Assembly: GCA_009911175.1 (NCBI GenBank)
Contig: QXWX01000035.1
Span: 1-64,000, forward strand
DNA: 64,000 nt
Source of the DNA: Lachnospiraceae bacterium
GTDB taxonomy: Bacteria; Bacillota_A; Clostridia; Lachnospirales; Lachnospiraceae
Direction of reading: 5' to 3'
In this document: positions 8,706 to 17,887 of the stretch, piece after piece
Layout of the letters: each line of letters begins with the position of its first letter
Position numbering within the stretch: the first letter of the stretch is position 1
Notes under the pieces: model-generated
The model's input: the letters and a program-made list of their open reading frames with translations, nothing else
Told to the model about the DNA's origin: nothing
The model's database searches: none
Program-made: the position numbers and the translations under genes

Positions 8706-10924
8706 TTCATTGCAGGTTTATAGGCCGGACATTTTACAACCCGGCCAACGGCTATACGGTGGCTTCTTACCATACAAGGGAGGAACTGCCGTCAGAAGTG
8801 GCCAGGCAGAATCAGGAATCTCCGGGAGTATTCCAGGCTTTCGGGATGGAACTTCCGGCCGGCGAAAACCTGGAGGTGGAATTGGACGGCACATGGAAAA
8901 AAGGAAAGTATGGATTTCAACTGGATGTTTCCTATTTTCATGTAAACATCCCTGAAACAGAGGCCGGCATCGAGGCGTATCTGTCGTCTGACCTGATCAA
9001 AGGGATCGGTCCGGTGACGGCACATCGGATCGTAGAAAAATTTGGGAAACGCTCCCTCTATGTCTTAGACCATACGCCTGAGAAATTGCTTGGGATTCCC
9101 GGGATTTCAGAAACGAAGCTGGAGGAAATTTTAGACGGGTATCAGAAAAGCACGGCCTTACGGGAGCTGATGGTTTATCTGGCACCTTTTGGCGTAACGG
9201 CAAAGAAGCTGGAAAAGATACAGGAGCATTTCGGTGCGGGCGCATACCATATCATCCAGGAAGACCCGTTCCGGCTCTGTGAGGTCAAAGGCTTCGGTTT
9301 TTTGACGGTGGATGCCATTGCTGTGAAGGCGAAAGATTTCCGTCCCGATGACCCGATGCGCATCAAAGCCGCGGTTGCCCATGTGATGCAGGCTGCGGAG
9401 GAAGAAGGGCATCTGTTTCTGACCAGTGATGAGGTGGTTGAGAAAGCAGAGCTCCTTTTGAACAAGGACAAGAAGAACCGGAAAGTGTCTGAACGTGCGA
9501 TCAAAGATGCCGGGAATGAGATGATCCATCAGGACCAGACGCTGGTTGGAAATGGTGGCGGCATCTATAACAGGCAGGCTTTCGAAGCAGAGACTGGGGC
9601 GGCAGGGGAACTGATCCGCCTGCTGTCACAGAAAAAAGAAGGAAAGGATATCACAAATCTGTTAAAGCAGATCTTAAAGGAAGAGCAGATTACTCTTGGC
9701 AGGATGCAGGAGAAAGCGGTACTGCAGGCATTTGCATCCCCGGTATCAATCATTACAGGCGGCCCAGGGACCGGAAAGACAACACTGATCCGCATTATCC
9801 TCCGAATCCAGGAACGGCTGGATCCGGATTCCATGGTCATGATGTGCGCGCCTACGGGAAGGGCAAGGCGGCGTATGTATGAAAAGACGGGCTTTCCGGC
9901 CCTGACCATGCAAAAAGCGGTGGGCATGACGGGAGCCGATGGAGAGGAAGCGTGGAACCAGCCGGAAAAGCTCCCGGATGACCTGATCATCGCAGATGAG
10001 TTCGGGATGTGCGACATGTACCTGGCAGACCGTTTTTTCCACTGCATCAGGCAGGGCGCGTCCCTGGTTATGATCGGGGATAAGGACCAGCTCGGGAGCG
10101 TAGGCCCCGGGAATGTGTTCAAGGAGATGATCGAATCCGGCGTGATCCCGGTGACGGTTTTGGACGCCTGCTTCCGGCAGGAGGAAGGGAGTACGATCGT
10201 GGAAAATGCCAGGCGCATTAACCAGAACCAGCCACGGCTTTTATATGATGAAACCTTCCGGTTCTTTGCGGCTTCGAAACCCGAGGACGCGGCGGAGATT
10301 ATCCAGGATATTTACGTAAAATACTGGCAGGAACATGGGAAACGGATTGATGACATCCAGGTGCTCTCCCCATTCCGGAAAAATACGGCGGCTGGTTCGG
10401 ATGCCTTAAATGAAAGGCTGCGTGAAGCGGTGAACCCAAAGCGGCGGGGAAAGGCAGAGATCCGAAACGGGAAGAAATTGTTCCGCACAGGGGATATTGT
10501 CATGCAGACCGAGAATAAGGATGAGATCTCCAACGGCGATCTGGGGGAAGTCTTAGATATCTACCGGAAAGATCAGAAGATGGCCATGCGGGTGGATTTT
10601 GGAGATGGCCGTATCGTGGAGTTTACGGATGAGGATCACTGGCCGCTGACCCATGGCTATGCCATGAGCGTGCATAAGAGCCAGGGAAATGAATGTGCGG
10701 TGGTCATCATCCCTGTATTGGACTGCTTCTGGCGTATGCTCCAGAGGAACATCTTATATACCGGGATCACCCGTGCCACCAGACAGGTGATCTTAGTCGG
10801 GAGCCGGCAGGCGGTTGCAAAGGCTATACGCAATAACAGGATGGCAAAGCGGAATACGAATTTTGCGCTGCGGCTCAGGCAGGCTTACAGATCCATGCAG
10901 GAGCTGTATCAAAAGTCCGCGTAA
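8702..10924 (+). CDS. RecD2-like superfamily 1 DNA helicase (mobile-element copy)
   Basis: This 740-aa protein is an SF1B 5'-3' helicase of the RecD2/TraA-helicase type. Its order is an OB-like N-terminal domain (1-90), helix-hairpin-helix motifs (LIKGIGPVTAHRIVEKF at about 99), Walker A GGPGTGKTT (about 352), motif II IIADEFGMCD, then GDKDQLGSVGPGN, and a UvrD-C2-like end containing THGYAMSVHKSQGNE. The ATG at 8702 is chosen because AAAGGAG precedes it and the family's N-terminus begins there. The canonical motif II usually has DE followed by SM or AM; here it is FGM. It probably supports replication or transfer of the element together with SSB. A second, chromosomal RecD2 of equal size is encoded at 45047-47257, so the two are diverged paralogs. 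Confidence 0.93.
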   Translation: MIHCRFIGRTFYNPANGYTVASYHTREELPSEVARQNQESPGVFQAFGMELPAGENLEVELDGTWKKGKYGFQLDVSYFHVNIPETEAGIEAYLSSDLIKGIGPVTAHRIVEKFGKRSLYVLDHTPEKLLGIPGISETKLEEILDGYQKSTALRELMVYLAPFGVTAKKLEKIQEHFGAGAYHIIQEDPFRLCEVKGFGFLTVDAIAVKAKDFRPDDPMRIKAAVAHVMQAAEEEGHLFLTSDEVVEKAELLLNKDKKNRKVSERAIKDAGNEMIHQDQTLVGNGGGIYNRQAFEAETGAAGELIRLLSQKKEGKDITNLLKQILKEEQITLGRMQEKAVLQAFASPVSIITGGPGTGKTTLIRIILRIQERLDPDSMVMMCAPTGRARRRMYEKTGFPALTMQKAVGMTGADGEEAWNQPEKLPDDLIIADEFGMCDMYLADRFFHCIRQGASLVMIGDKDQLGSVGPGNVFKEMIESGVIPVTVLDACFRQEEGSTIVENARRINQNQPRLLYDETFRFFAASKPEDAAEIIQDIYVKYWQEHGKRIDDIQVLSPFRKNTAAGSDALNERLREAVNPKRRGKAEIRNGKKLFRTGDIVMQTENKDEISNGDLGEVLDIYRKDQKMAMRVDFGDGRIVEFTDEDHWPLTHGYAMSVHKSQGNECAVVIIPVLDCFWRMLQRNILYTGITRATRQVILVGSRQAVAKAIRNNRMAKRNTNFALRLRQAYRSMQELYQKSA

Positions 10925-10953
10925 TAAAAATTCTACCAAATGATACGCTTGAT

Positions 10954-10989
10954 CCGGCGGCTTCCAGTTTAATTGGAGCCGCCGGTTTT
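10954..10989 (+). terminator. Operon-internal hairpin, terminator-like
   Basis: CCGGCGGC (10954-10961) pairs perfectly with GCCGCCGG (10978-10985); the stem extends with CC/GG pairs, and TTTT follows. It sits between the helicase and AAA+ ATPase genes. The U tract is short, so it may pause or only partly terminate transcription. Confidence 0.5.
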
Positions 10990-11007
10990 AAAAGGAGGAA
11001 TCAATGT

Positions 11008-12795
11008 ATGTCAAATTTTTACGGAACATGGAACCTGAAGCAGGAGCTTCCGGAACCATTCGCGGGGATCGTGCAAAGATGTATGGGAAGAAGGTCCAGC
11101 TTAAAGAATGAGGATTGTTCCAAATACAATACGGTGAGGGCGAAATCAGCCACACTGCATCCGCCTACGCTTCAGGCAATCCTGTGGCTGCTGGGCCTGA
11201 TGGATGGAAGAAAGCCCGGGGCGGCAGGGCACCAGGACAGCAATGGGGAAGTGAATTTCTACTGCCTGGAATATCCAAAGCCGGACGGGACATGCGCCCT
11301 GATTTATAACAGCAGGAATGGGAAGGTAAAAGGATTTTTACAGAAGAAAGACGGGACGGAGCCATTACCCCCGGTCTCAGTCTCAGGAAGCAGCGGGGAG
11401 GAATATATGGCGCTGTTTGCCTACCTGAGCATCGACGGAGGCGACGAACTTGGCGATACCGAGTTTGCAACCCACTTTTTTAAAATCCATGAGTATTTTG
11501 CAGGCCATAAGGCATTGGATGAGGAAGGGCTCCTCCACTGTGCGTTTGTATGCTGTGATAACCTGTTCCGCAGGATTGAATCAGGCGGCGCCATCGGCAG
11601 CGCCGCAATTCCTTTGGAGACAAACCAGACGGAAAACCCGGAGTTTATTCCGTCCTACCTTTTGGACACAGGCGTTTACACTCCCAATACGGTAGATTAC
11701 GGCGAGTTTCAGATCCTGTCGGCAAGAAAGATCCTACAGGAAACGACGCTACGGGAGATAAAAGAAAGGTTCCACCAGGGCAGGGAGTATTCCAAGGAAT
11801 ATGCGTGCATGATCCCGAACCTTCCGGAAACGTACCGGGTCAACACAGAGACGCAGGAGATCCTTTCCATGATCGTCAATACGCCGGCACGCTTCTTTCT
11901 GCTGGCGGGGGAATCCGGGGCCGGGAAGACCACGGATTCCAAGATCATCGCGCAGGCACTGGGATATCCGCACTTTGTGTTCACATGTGGGCCGAATACG
12001 GAGGAGACCAGCCTGATGGTGTCCATCCTGCCCAACGTTGACAGCTGTAAGCTGCCCCAGGAGAGGTGGCCCACCATGGAAGACCTCCTGCTGGATCCGG
12101 CTTCTGCCGTTGCAGAGCTAAACGGTACCTATCCGGCAGGCATCCAGCAGGAAGAGGCGTTCCGGAAAATCCTGGAAGAGCTCTACCAGAGGGGATATGA
12201 CAGGGCGAAGGGTGAGAAAGACTTTATCAAGAAAGAATCCACCATCATCCAGGCCTGCAAGATGCCGTCCGTCATTGAGATCCAGGAGGTATCCATGATC
12301 GAAAAGCCGGGGACGCTGACCCGCTTAAATGCCTTATTTGACGACTGCGCAAAGACGGACCTCTTAAACGGGGAGACGATCGAACGCCATCCGGATACGG
12401 TCGTGGTCCTGACGGCCAACCTGGATTATATCGGGTGCCAGATGTTCAATGAGTCTGTCCTATCCCGTATGAACCTGATCCAGCACCGTAAAGGAATGAG
12501 CGCGAAGGATATGGCAAAGCGGGCCATGGAAAGGACCGGCTTCCAGGAGTCCGGCATGGTTTATGAGATGGCGCAGGTGGTAACGAAGATTCACCGGCAT
12601 CTGTTGAAAAAGCAGGTACAGGGAGGAGTCTGCGGGTACCGGGAACTGGAAAACTGGATTTGGAACTACCTTGCATCCGGGAATGTCCTGCAGGCATCGT
12701 ACCATACGGTCGTAAGCAAAGCGTCCCCTTATCCGGAGGACCGGGAGGAAATCTTAAAAAGCTATATCCTTCCCTATTTCGAAGGGGCGGCGTAA
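11008..12795 (+). CDS. AAA+ ATPase, MoxR/NorQ-like
   Basis: The N-terminal 280 residues are of unknown fold. The C-terminal half is an AAA+ domain with Walker A GESGAGKTT (about 301), a segment ILPNVDSC, a Walker-B-like VIEIQEVSM (about 421), sensor 1 VVVLTANLDYIG (about 466) and an arginine-finger region SVLSRMNLI (about 484). Walker B shows Q where Asp is usual, but keeps the following Glu. MoxR-type ATPases act as chaperone-like remodelers with VWA-domain partners, and the very next gene encodes a VWA protein. AAAGGAGGA lies 9 bases before the ATG. It may form a two- to four-protein complex with the genes downstream; that is inference. Confidence 0.85.
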   Translation: MSNFYGTWNLKQELPEPFAGIVQRCMGRRSSLKNEDCSKYNTVRAKSATLHPPTLQAILWLLGLMDGRKPGAAGHQDSNGEVNFYCLEYPKPDGTCALIYNSRNGKVKGFLQKKDGTEPLPPVSVSGSSGEEYMALFAYLSIDGGDELGDTEFATHFFKIHEYFAGHKALDEEGLLHCAFVCCDNLFRRIESGGAIGSAAIPLETNQTENPEFIPSYLLDTGVYTPNTVDYGEFQILSARKILQETTLREIKERFHQGREYSKEYACMIPNLPETYRVNTETQEILSMIVNTPARFFLLAGESGAGKTTDSKIIAQALGYPHFVFTCGPNTEETSLMVSILPNVDSCKLPQERWPTMEDLLLDPASAVAELNGTYPAGIQQEEAFRKILEELYQRGYDRAKGEKDFIKKESTIIQACKMPSVIEIQEVSMIEKPGTLTRLNALFDDCAKTDLLNGETIERHPDTVVVLTANLDYIGCQMFNESVLSRMNLIQHRKGMSAKDMAKRAMERTGFQESGMVYEMAQVVTKIHRHLLKKQVQGGVCGYRELENWIWNYLASGNVLQASYHTVVSKASPYPEDREEILKSYILPYFEGAA

Positions 12796-12804
12796 AGGAG
12801 GACT

Positions 12805-15102
12805 ATGGAAAGAAACAGGGAATTCAGGGAACTGGTACAAAAAGAGAAGGAAAAACTGGAAAATGAAGAAATCTTTGAGAGCGCATTTTACCGGCAGATG
12901 CTGCTGTGTGTGGCAGGGGAAATGACAGGCGGCACATTGAAGCGGGTGGAGCTTGTAAAAAAACCTGAGGAAATATGGGCCGGGGTGTGCGGCACAGACG
13001 GGGTACGTCTGAACCTGAAGAATATGCTTACCGCAAGCTTCCCCACATTGCCGCTAAAAAGCGACAGTCTTTTCGGGATTCTCGGGCATGAATGCGGGCA
13101 TTGGAATTTTTCGGATTTTGGCCTGCGTGGAAAATACCTGGAAGGACTGAGGAAAGGGGAATGGTACCGCATATCCCCAGAGCCGAAAACCAGAGAGGAA
13201 GAAGAGCATTTGAAGGAGATGGAGGGATATTTCAGGGAAAAACATGCCCCAGCGCTTACGCTGCTCCAGGAGACTGCATCTTTTGTCCAGAACATGCTGG
13301 AGGATGCCTATGTGGAGCGGAAGATGTGCAGGCGGTATCCCGGCAGCATCCGCAGGGGGATCCTGCAGAACCGGGTGCGCAGGGCAGAAAGGATCCCGAG
13401 CCTGAAAGTGCAGCTTGAAAGCGGGTACGATCATGCGGCAATTCTTTTGAACCTGATGACGCAGTATTCCCTACTGGGCACGGTCAATAACTGGGAAGGA
13501 GAGACCGGGGAGCTTTTAAGCCTTCTGGAAACCGTAAAGCCGGTGATAGATTTTGCTGCCGATGTGGAATCTGCAGAGATTCGGATGGCTGCGGTGAACC
13601 GGATCATGCTGGTGATTTGGAAGGTGCTTGCAGAAAAAATCCGGAAGATGGAGAAAAAGCAACAGGAACAGCCGTCAGATGGGAAGGAGAAACAGCAAAA
13701 ACAGCAGGATGGGCCGTCGAATAGGAAAGAAAAGCGGCAGAAACAGCAGGATGGGCCGTCGGATGGGAAGGAAAAACAACAGGAGAAGCAGGAACGGCCA
13801 TCGGGTAGTCAGGAAAAGCAGCAGGAACGCCAGGACAGGATGCCGGATAATCAGGAAAAGCAACAGGAACGTCAGGATGGACCATCGGGTAGTCAGGAAA
13901 AGCAGCAGGAACGTCAGGACGAATCATCGGATGAAAAACAAAAGCAGCAGGAACAGCCGGACGAATCACCGGACGGATCGTCAGATGGGCAGGAAAACCA
14001 AAAAGTTCTGGAGGAGATGATGGAGGAATTTCAGGGTCAGCTCCCGGAATATCTGTTGGAAAAGGATTCAAAAGACGCAGCTGGAAAACCGCAGAATACC
14101 GTAAGTGAAAAAGCAGTGCCCTCCCAGATCGAGATAAGCCAGTTGGCGGAATGTGAATTTGAGGCCGGGGAACTGCTCATGGAGCATATTCAGGAGCTTG
14201 CCGAGGAAAATGCAAAAAAGGAGCTGGATAAAAGAATCTGTACAGGGCTTTTGAGGGAATTGTCGGAGACCGTATTCGACGGGGATCATCAGAAAGTAAA
14301 GAAAGTCCTCATTAGAGAAACAGAAGTCCAGCCGGAGGCAATGGAACGGTACCAGTCTTATGAAAAGGAAGTCAAAAGCATCATGCGCAGGATGAAGCCA
14401 AGGCTTCTGCCGGTACTAAGCTGTCAGGGGAGCCAAATGGAACGGAAGCTGTTCTTCGGCTCCAGGATGGATTACCAGTCGCTTTATGATCCGGGCGGAC
14501 GGATTTTCCAGAACATGGACATTGTCCGGAAAGTGGATACAGCGGTGGCGCTGCTGATCGATCTGTCGGACTCCATGTATGGGGAGCGCATCCATCAGGC
14601 GAGGCTATGTGCCTTATGCCTGTATGAGTTCTGCAGGAGTGCGGATATCCCGGTTCTGATCTATGGGCATCATATCGACGGGAAGCACCGGCGCGTACAG
14701 GATGAAACAGTGTTTTTCCATTCGTTTGCGGAATTTGACGCAGACCGCGGCGACAGGTACCGGATCGCTTCCATGGAAACCGGAGGCTGCAACCGGGACG
14801 GGGCAGCACTCTGCTTTGTGGGAGAAAAGCTTGCAAAGCGCCCGGAGAAGATCCGGCTCCTGTTTGTAATTAGTGACGGCTTTCCCAACGCGACCCGTTA
14901 TAATGGGAACAAGGCGGAAGAGGACATGCTGCGGATCAAGGAATCTCTGGAAAGGAAACGAATCACCGTCCTGACAGCGGCAATCGGCTCCGATAAAGAG
15001 CAGATTCAGCGGATATATAAGGAAGGGTTCCTGGACATTTCAGATATCGGACAGCTCCCGTATATCCTGCCGAAGCAGGTATTGATGCGGATCAGGAGAT
15101 AA
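12805..15102 (+). CDS. Metallopeptidase-like + VWA domain protein (MoxR partner)
   Basis: The 765-aa protein has three parts. The N-terminal domain has an HExxH zinc-peptidase motif, GHECGHWNF (about 95-99), as in the putative metallopeptidase domain of DUF2201-type proteins. The middle (about 285-400) is a low-complexity Gln/Glu/Lys/Asp linker built of imperfect tandem repeats. The C-terminal domain is a von Willebrand A domain with MIDAS motif DLSDSM (about 586), a METGGCNRDG segment and VISDGFPN. VWA proteins of this class (CobT, NorD, CoxE) pair with MoxR ATPases to remodel or insert metal into a client. The start has AAAGGAGG upstream, 9 bases after the ATPase stop. Whether the peptidase is active is unknown. 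Confidence 0.85.
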   Translation: MERNREFRELVQKEKEKLENEEIFESAFYRQMLLCVAGEMTGGTLKRVELVKKPEEIWAGVCGTDGVRLNLKNMLTASFPTLPLKSDSLFGILGHECGHWNFSDFGLRGKYLEGLRKGEWYRISPEPKTREEEEHLKEMEGYFREKHAPALTLLQETASFVQNMLEDAYVERKMCRRYPGSIRRGILQNRVRRAERIPSLKVQLESGYDHAAILLNLMTQYSLLGTVNNWEGETGELLSLLETVKPVIDFAADVESAEIRMAAVNRIMLVIWKVLAEKIRKMEKKQQEQPSDGKEKQQKQQDGPSNRKEKRQKQQDGPSDGKEKQQEKQERPSGSQEKQQERQDRMPDNQEKQQERQDGPSGSQEKQQERQDESSDEKQKQQEQPDESPDGSSDGQENQKVLEEMMEEFQGQLPEYLLEKDSKDAAGKPQNTVSEKAVPSQIEISQLAECEFEAGELLMEHIQELAEENAKKELDKRICTGLLRELSETVFDGDHQKVKKVLIRETEVQPEAMERYQSYEKEVKSIMRRMKPRLLPVLSCQGSQMERKLFFGSRMDYQSLYDPGGRIFQNMDIVRKVDTAVALLIDLSDSMYGERIHQARLCALCLYEFCRSADIPVLIYGHHIDGKHRRVQDETVFFHSFAEFDADRGDRYRIASMETGGCNRDGAALCFVGEKLAKRPEKIRLLFVISDGFPNATRYNGNKAEEDMLRIKESLERKRITVLTAAIGSDKEQIQRIYKEGFLDISDIGQLPYILPKQVLMRIRR
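13660..13980 (+). repeat. Imperfect tandem repeat encoding the VWA-protein linker
   Basis: Units of roughly 42-48 bases repeat the pattern GAAAAGCAGCAGGAACGTCAG with variation, and encode EKQQERQD-type heptads joined by PSD/PSG segments. The repeats are in frame and probably form a flexible or coiled-coil spacer. Copy number may vary between strains. Confidence 0.7.
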
Positions 15103-15202
15103 CGGAGATATCAGGCACTTACGAACATTTTTTTGCGCAAAATCAGAACTTTCGTATTATGTATTTCTGGTTTATCCAGGTTAGGAAGAAAGGAAAGTAT
15201 AT

Positions 15203-15643
15203 ATGGAAGAATTAAAGGAGGATGTACCACACATGCCGCTGGATCTGGATCAGTGCTTTCCTGCCGGTTACGTGATCGGCCTTGGAGGAAGCATGTATTA
15301 CCAGGAACACCGGGATGGCAGGATTCTGTGCTGCGGACCGGCAGGGGCAAAGCGGTTCCGGAGAAAGGAGGATGCAGAGCAGTTTGTCCGGCGGCATCTG
15401 GGATACGCAGGGATGGAAGCTTCCCTCTGTGAGGTGTGCTGGGTACTGGTCTCGGTTGAAAGCGACCTGCTGGAGCCGGAACAGTATTGGGACGGCTGTG
15501 GTTTTTCATGTAACCCGGAGAGCGCGGCTGTTTTTACCGGCTACCAGAAAGCTGCAGACTGTCAGAAACAATGCGGCCTGCAGGATGCCAGTATGATCGA
15601 CCAGCGGATAGTTTGCAGGGGACCAATCCGGACGGCAGCCTGA
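15203..15643 (+). CDS. Hypothetical protein (146 aa)
   Basis: The protein begins MEELKEDVPHMPLDLDQ and has seven Cys residues spread over the chain (ILCCG, CEVCW, GFSC and others), but no recognisable zinc-finger spacing. The start follows AGGAAAGTATAT. It lies 100 bases after the VWA gene and about 80 before the first of two very large genes, on the same strand. The family was not recognised. The 15111-15200 gap contains a T run but no clear promoter. Confidence 0.65.
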   Translation: MEELKEDVPHMPLDLDQCFPAGYVIGLGGSMYYQEHRDGRILCCGPAGAKRFRRKEDAEQFVRRHLGYAGMEASLCEVCWVLVSVESDLLEPEQYWDGCGFSCNPESAAVFTGYQKAADCQKQCGLQDASMIDQRIVCRGPIRTAA

Positions 15644-15726
15644 CGGCTAGGATGTGGAAGAAAATTTGAAATCAAAGTAAAGGAAGGGGCCGTTTCTGGC
15701 TCCTTTTCCTTTGGAAAGGAGAGCAG

Positions 15727-17886
15727 ATGCTGAGAAAATTTTATGAAACCGTTTTTGACGTGGAACTATACTGCCAGATGACAGATCTGATCTACCGCCT
15801 GTCGGAAAAAAACAACAAAGAACAGTTATATAAGTGGATACAGCAGGCGGCTCTGTTCCTGGAAAAGCCGGAGCAGGAAATGGAGGAGGATTACGGGTTC
15901 CGTTATCCCGGGGAAGTGCTGGAACGCCTGGATGAAAAGGCGGAAGTGACAGAGAGGCAGCTTCGCGCGCTGGGGCTTGCCCTGGCGGAGACGAAAGAGC
16001 TGCAGGATGGCGGGATGTTCATTGGGAAACAAAAGCCTTCCTTCTGGAAACGGCTGAAACGCACGTTTGGGCAGTATGACCTGTACTGGCTGGGAATCCA
16101 GTATCTGTCCGGAGATGGGAAGCAAAAGGAATTGTATGGGAAGCTGCTGGATTTTCCGGCGCAGTCCGTGGAGGAGATGGTGTTTATCCTGTCGGTGCTT
16201 CCGGACGAACATGCAGTATGGGAGGCTGTAAAGAGAAAACTGGATCGGCTTCTGGGAAAAGACAGGAGCTTTTCCGTGTACACCCATACGGAGATCTACG
16301 CATGGCTGTCCATACATTTCCAGGCAAGGGTTTCCGGATATCGGAAAAAGGATATTGAGACGCTGAAATATGTGCTGCGTCTCCCATTTTCCTATGCAAA
16401 GGCCGGAAGCACGGCACGGGAGAAACTCCTGGAGGCAGGATACAGCGCAGAGGAGGTCATGTTTCTTAGCATGTCACTTTTATACCAGATGGAGGCGCAG
16501 GAAGCATTGAAGAAAAATGGGCTGACAGCGGAGCGGATGGCGGTCGAGACCTGCATGCTGTTCCTGGGCGGGGACGGCAGGCTCCTTGACCAGGCAGGAG
16601 ATTTATGCAGGCAGCTTCTGAAGGATTACCGAAGCTTTGATGTGCGCCTAAACGACACGTCTGGCATTTTTGACAGGCTTTATGAACTGCTAAAGGTAGA
16701 GAACATCCATACCTACTGCCTTCTGCTGTCCTGCGATGGGCGGGAGGAACTGCACAGCGACTGGTTCCTGATTGACCTGACAGAGCCTAAGTGGCAGGGG
16801 CTGTACCCTCTGTTGGAACGGAAATGTTTTGATAAGTGGGTGTTCCAGACTTTAAAGCGGAAATCCTATAGAAAGGATGAGATAAAAGCATACCTTTCTG
16901 CTTATAAAAACCTGACAGGGGAGGAATTTTCCAAACACTTCTGGGATTCGGCAGGAACCGAGCTGCGCCGGATATTCCAGAGGCTGGCGGAACTGGATCT
17001 GGTTCATCCCCTATCTCTGTTAGAAGAATATCTGGAAGAGGACAAAGGCGGCAATCGGGAGGCATGCCAAAAGTGGAGCTTCATGGCGGAACACCTGAAA
17101 GCCTATATGGAAGGATTAAAAACCCCGACGGCAGTGGAAATGCTGTTTCGGATGGAAAGAGCGTCCGGTATTTCCGGATATTCCCTGCTCCCCATGGAGG
17201 AGCTTTTGTGGAACGGCCTTGGGATCCGGTTACAGTATGGGAGGATATCCTTTTCGGGGTTGGATTTTTCCCGGCCGTTTTTAAGCGTTGAAGAGCATCA
17301 GCGGATTTTTGGCATTACAGAGCGGTATCTCTTTCAAAGATATCCAGAGCAGTATATCCCGTTCCTGATCCAGGTACTTACGACGGAAGCCAATTTTTCC
17401 TGGTTTCCAAAGGCGGAGGCTCGCAGCGTATTTCTGCAGCTTTCCGGAATGGACAAAAGACTGCCAGAGATGGAGCGGCTCCGGGAGATTTACCTGACAG
17501 AGGAGGAACTGGAAGTTCTCAGAGCAAAGGAAAAAGAAAGGGAGGATCGCCGCCTGTGGCTGGAAGAGCGGGAGAAAATACGTGCGATAAGGAAAGAGTT
17601 TGACCTGCTGGTGGCGAAAACCAGAAATACGGAAACACAATTTAAAGAACTGCTGGATTATGTACAGAGATATTATACAGGAAGTAAATCCAGGAAAGAG
17701 ATACGATACATTGTAAAGAGATACCTGTGCAGCCTGTTCCAAAGGAAGTCGGGGATGCTTATTGTGCAGAAAGAAGCGGAGGCCCTGTGCGAACTGGCCA
17801 CAGTTCTGTTTGTGAAGGCAGAACTTGATTTTTCGGAACTAAAGTGGATTCTGAACCAGGTAGAATTTAAGAAGGAGGCGGCGTAA
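15727..17886 (+). CDS. Large hypothetical protein A (719 aa)
   Basis: No family was recognised. The sequence appears almost wholly alpha-helical, with many aromatic and charged residues and no signal peptide or membrane helix. A Lys/Arg/Glu-rich coiled-coil-like stretch lies near residues 590-625, around LEEREKIRAIRKEFDLLV. A good ribosome site (GGAAAGGAGA) precedes the ATG. The stop is one base before the start of the next large gene, so the two are co-translated. Placed just downstream of the MoxR-type ATPase and VWA genes, it could be the client or effector of that pair; this rests on position only. Confidence 0.75.
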   Translation: MLRKFYETVFDVELYCQMTDLIYRLSEKNNKEQLYKWIQQAALFLEKPEQEMEEDYGFRYPGEVLERLDEKAEVTERQLRALGLALAETKELQDGGMFIGKQKPSFWKRLKRTFGQYDLYWLGIQYLSGDGKQKELYGKLLDFPAQSVEEMVFILSVLPDEHAVWEAVKRKLDRLLGKDRSFSVYTHTEIYAWLSIHFQARVSGYRKKDIETLKYVLRLPFSYAKAGSTAREKLLEAGYSAEEVMFLSMSLLYQMEAQEALKKNGLTAERMAVETCMLFLGGDGRLLDQAGDLCRQLLKDYRSFDVRLNDTSGIFDRLYELLKVENIHTYCLLLSCDGREELHSDWFLIDLTEPKWQGLYPLLERKCFDKWVFQTLKRKSYRKDEIKAYLSAYKNLTGEEFSKHFWDSAGTELRRIFQRLAELDLVHPLSLLEEYLEEDKGGNREACQKWSFMAEHLKAYMEGLKTPTAVEMLFRMERASGISGYSLLPMEELLWNGLGIRLQYGRISFSGLDFSRPFLSVEEHQRIFGITERYLFQRYPEQYIPFLIQVLTTEANFSWFPKAEARSVFLQLSGMDKRLPEMERLREIYLTEEELEVLRAKEKEREDRRLWLEEREKIRAIRKEFDLLVAKTRNTETQFKELLDYVQRYYTGSKSRKEIRYIVKRYLCSLFQRKSGMLIVQKEAEALCELATVLFVKAELDFSELKWILNQVEFKKEAA

Positions 17887-17887
17887 A

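Noticed and set aside
13660..13980. Repeat array considered as a CRISPR array
   Set aside because: Units are imperfect, in frame and contiguous, without unique spacers; no cas gene is near.
13604..14071. Open frames opposite or shifted against the VWA-protein linker, looking like proline- or serine/arginine-rich proteins
   Set aside because: They are produced by the low-complexity repeat of the real gene and have no independent start signal.
15660..15720. Hairpin before large protein A taken as a terminator
   Set aside because: The stem is bulged, the following bases are GGAAAGG rather than a U tract, and it overlaps the ribosome site.
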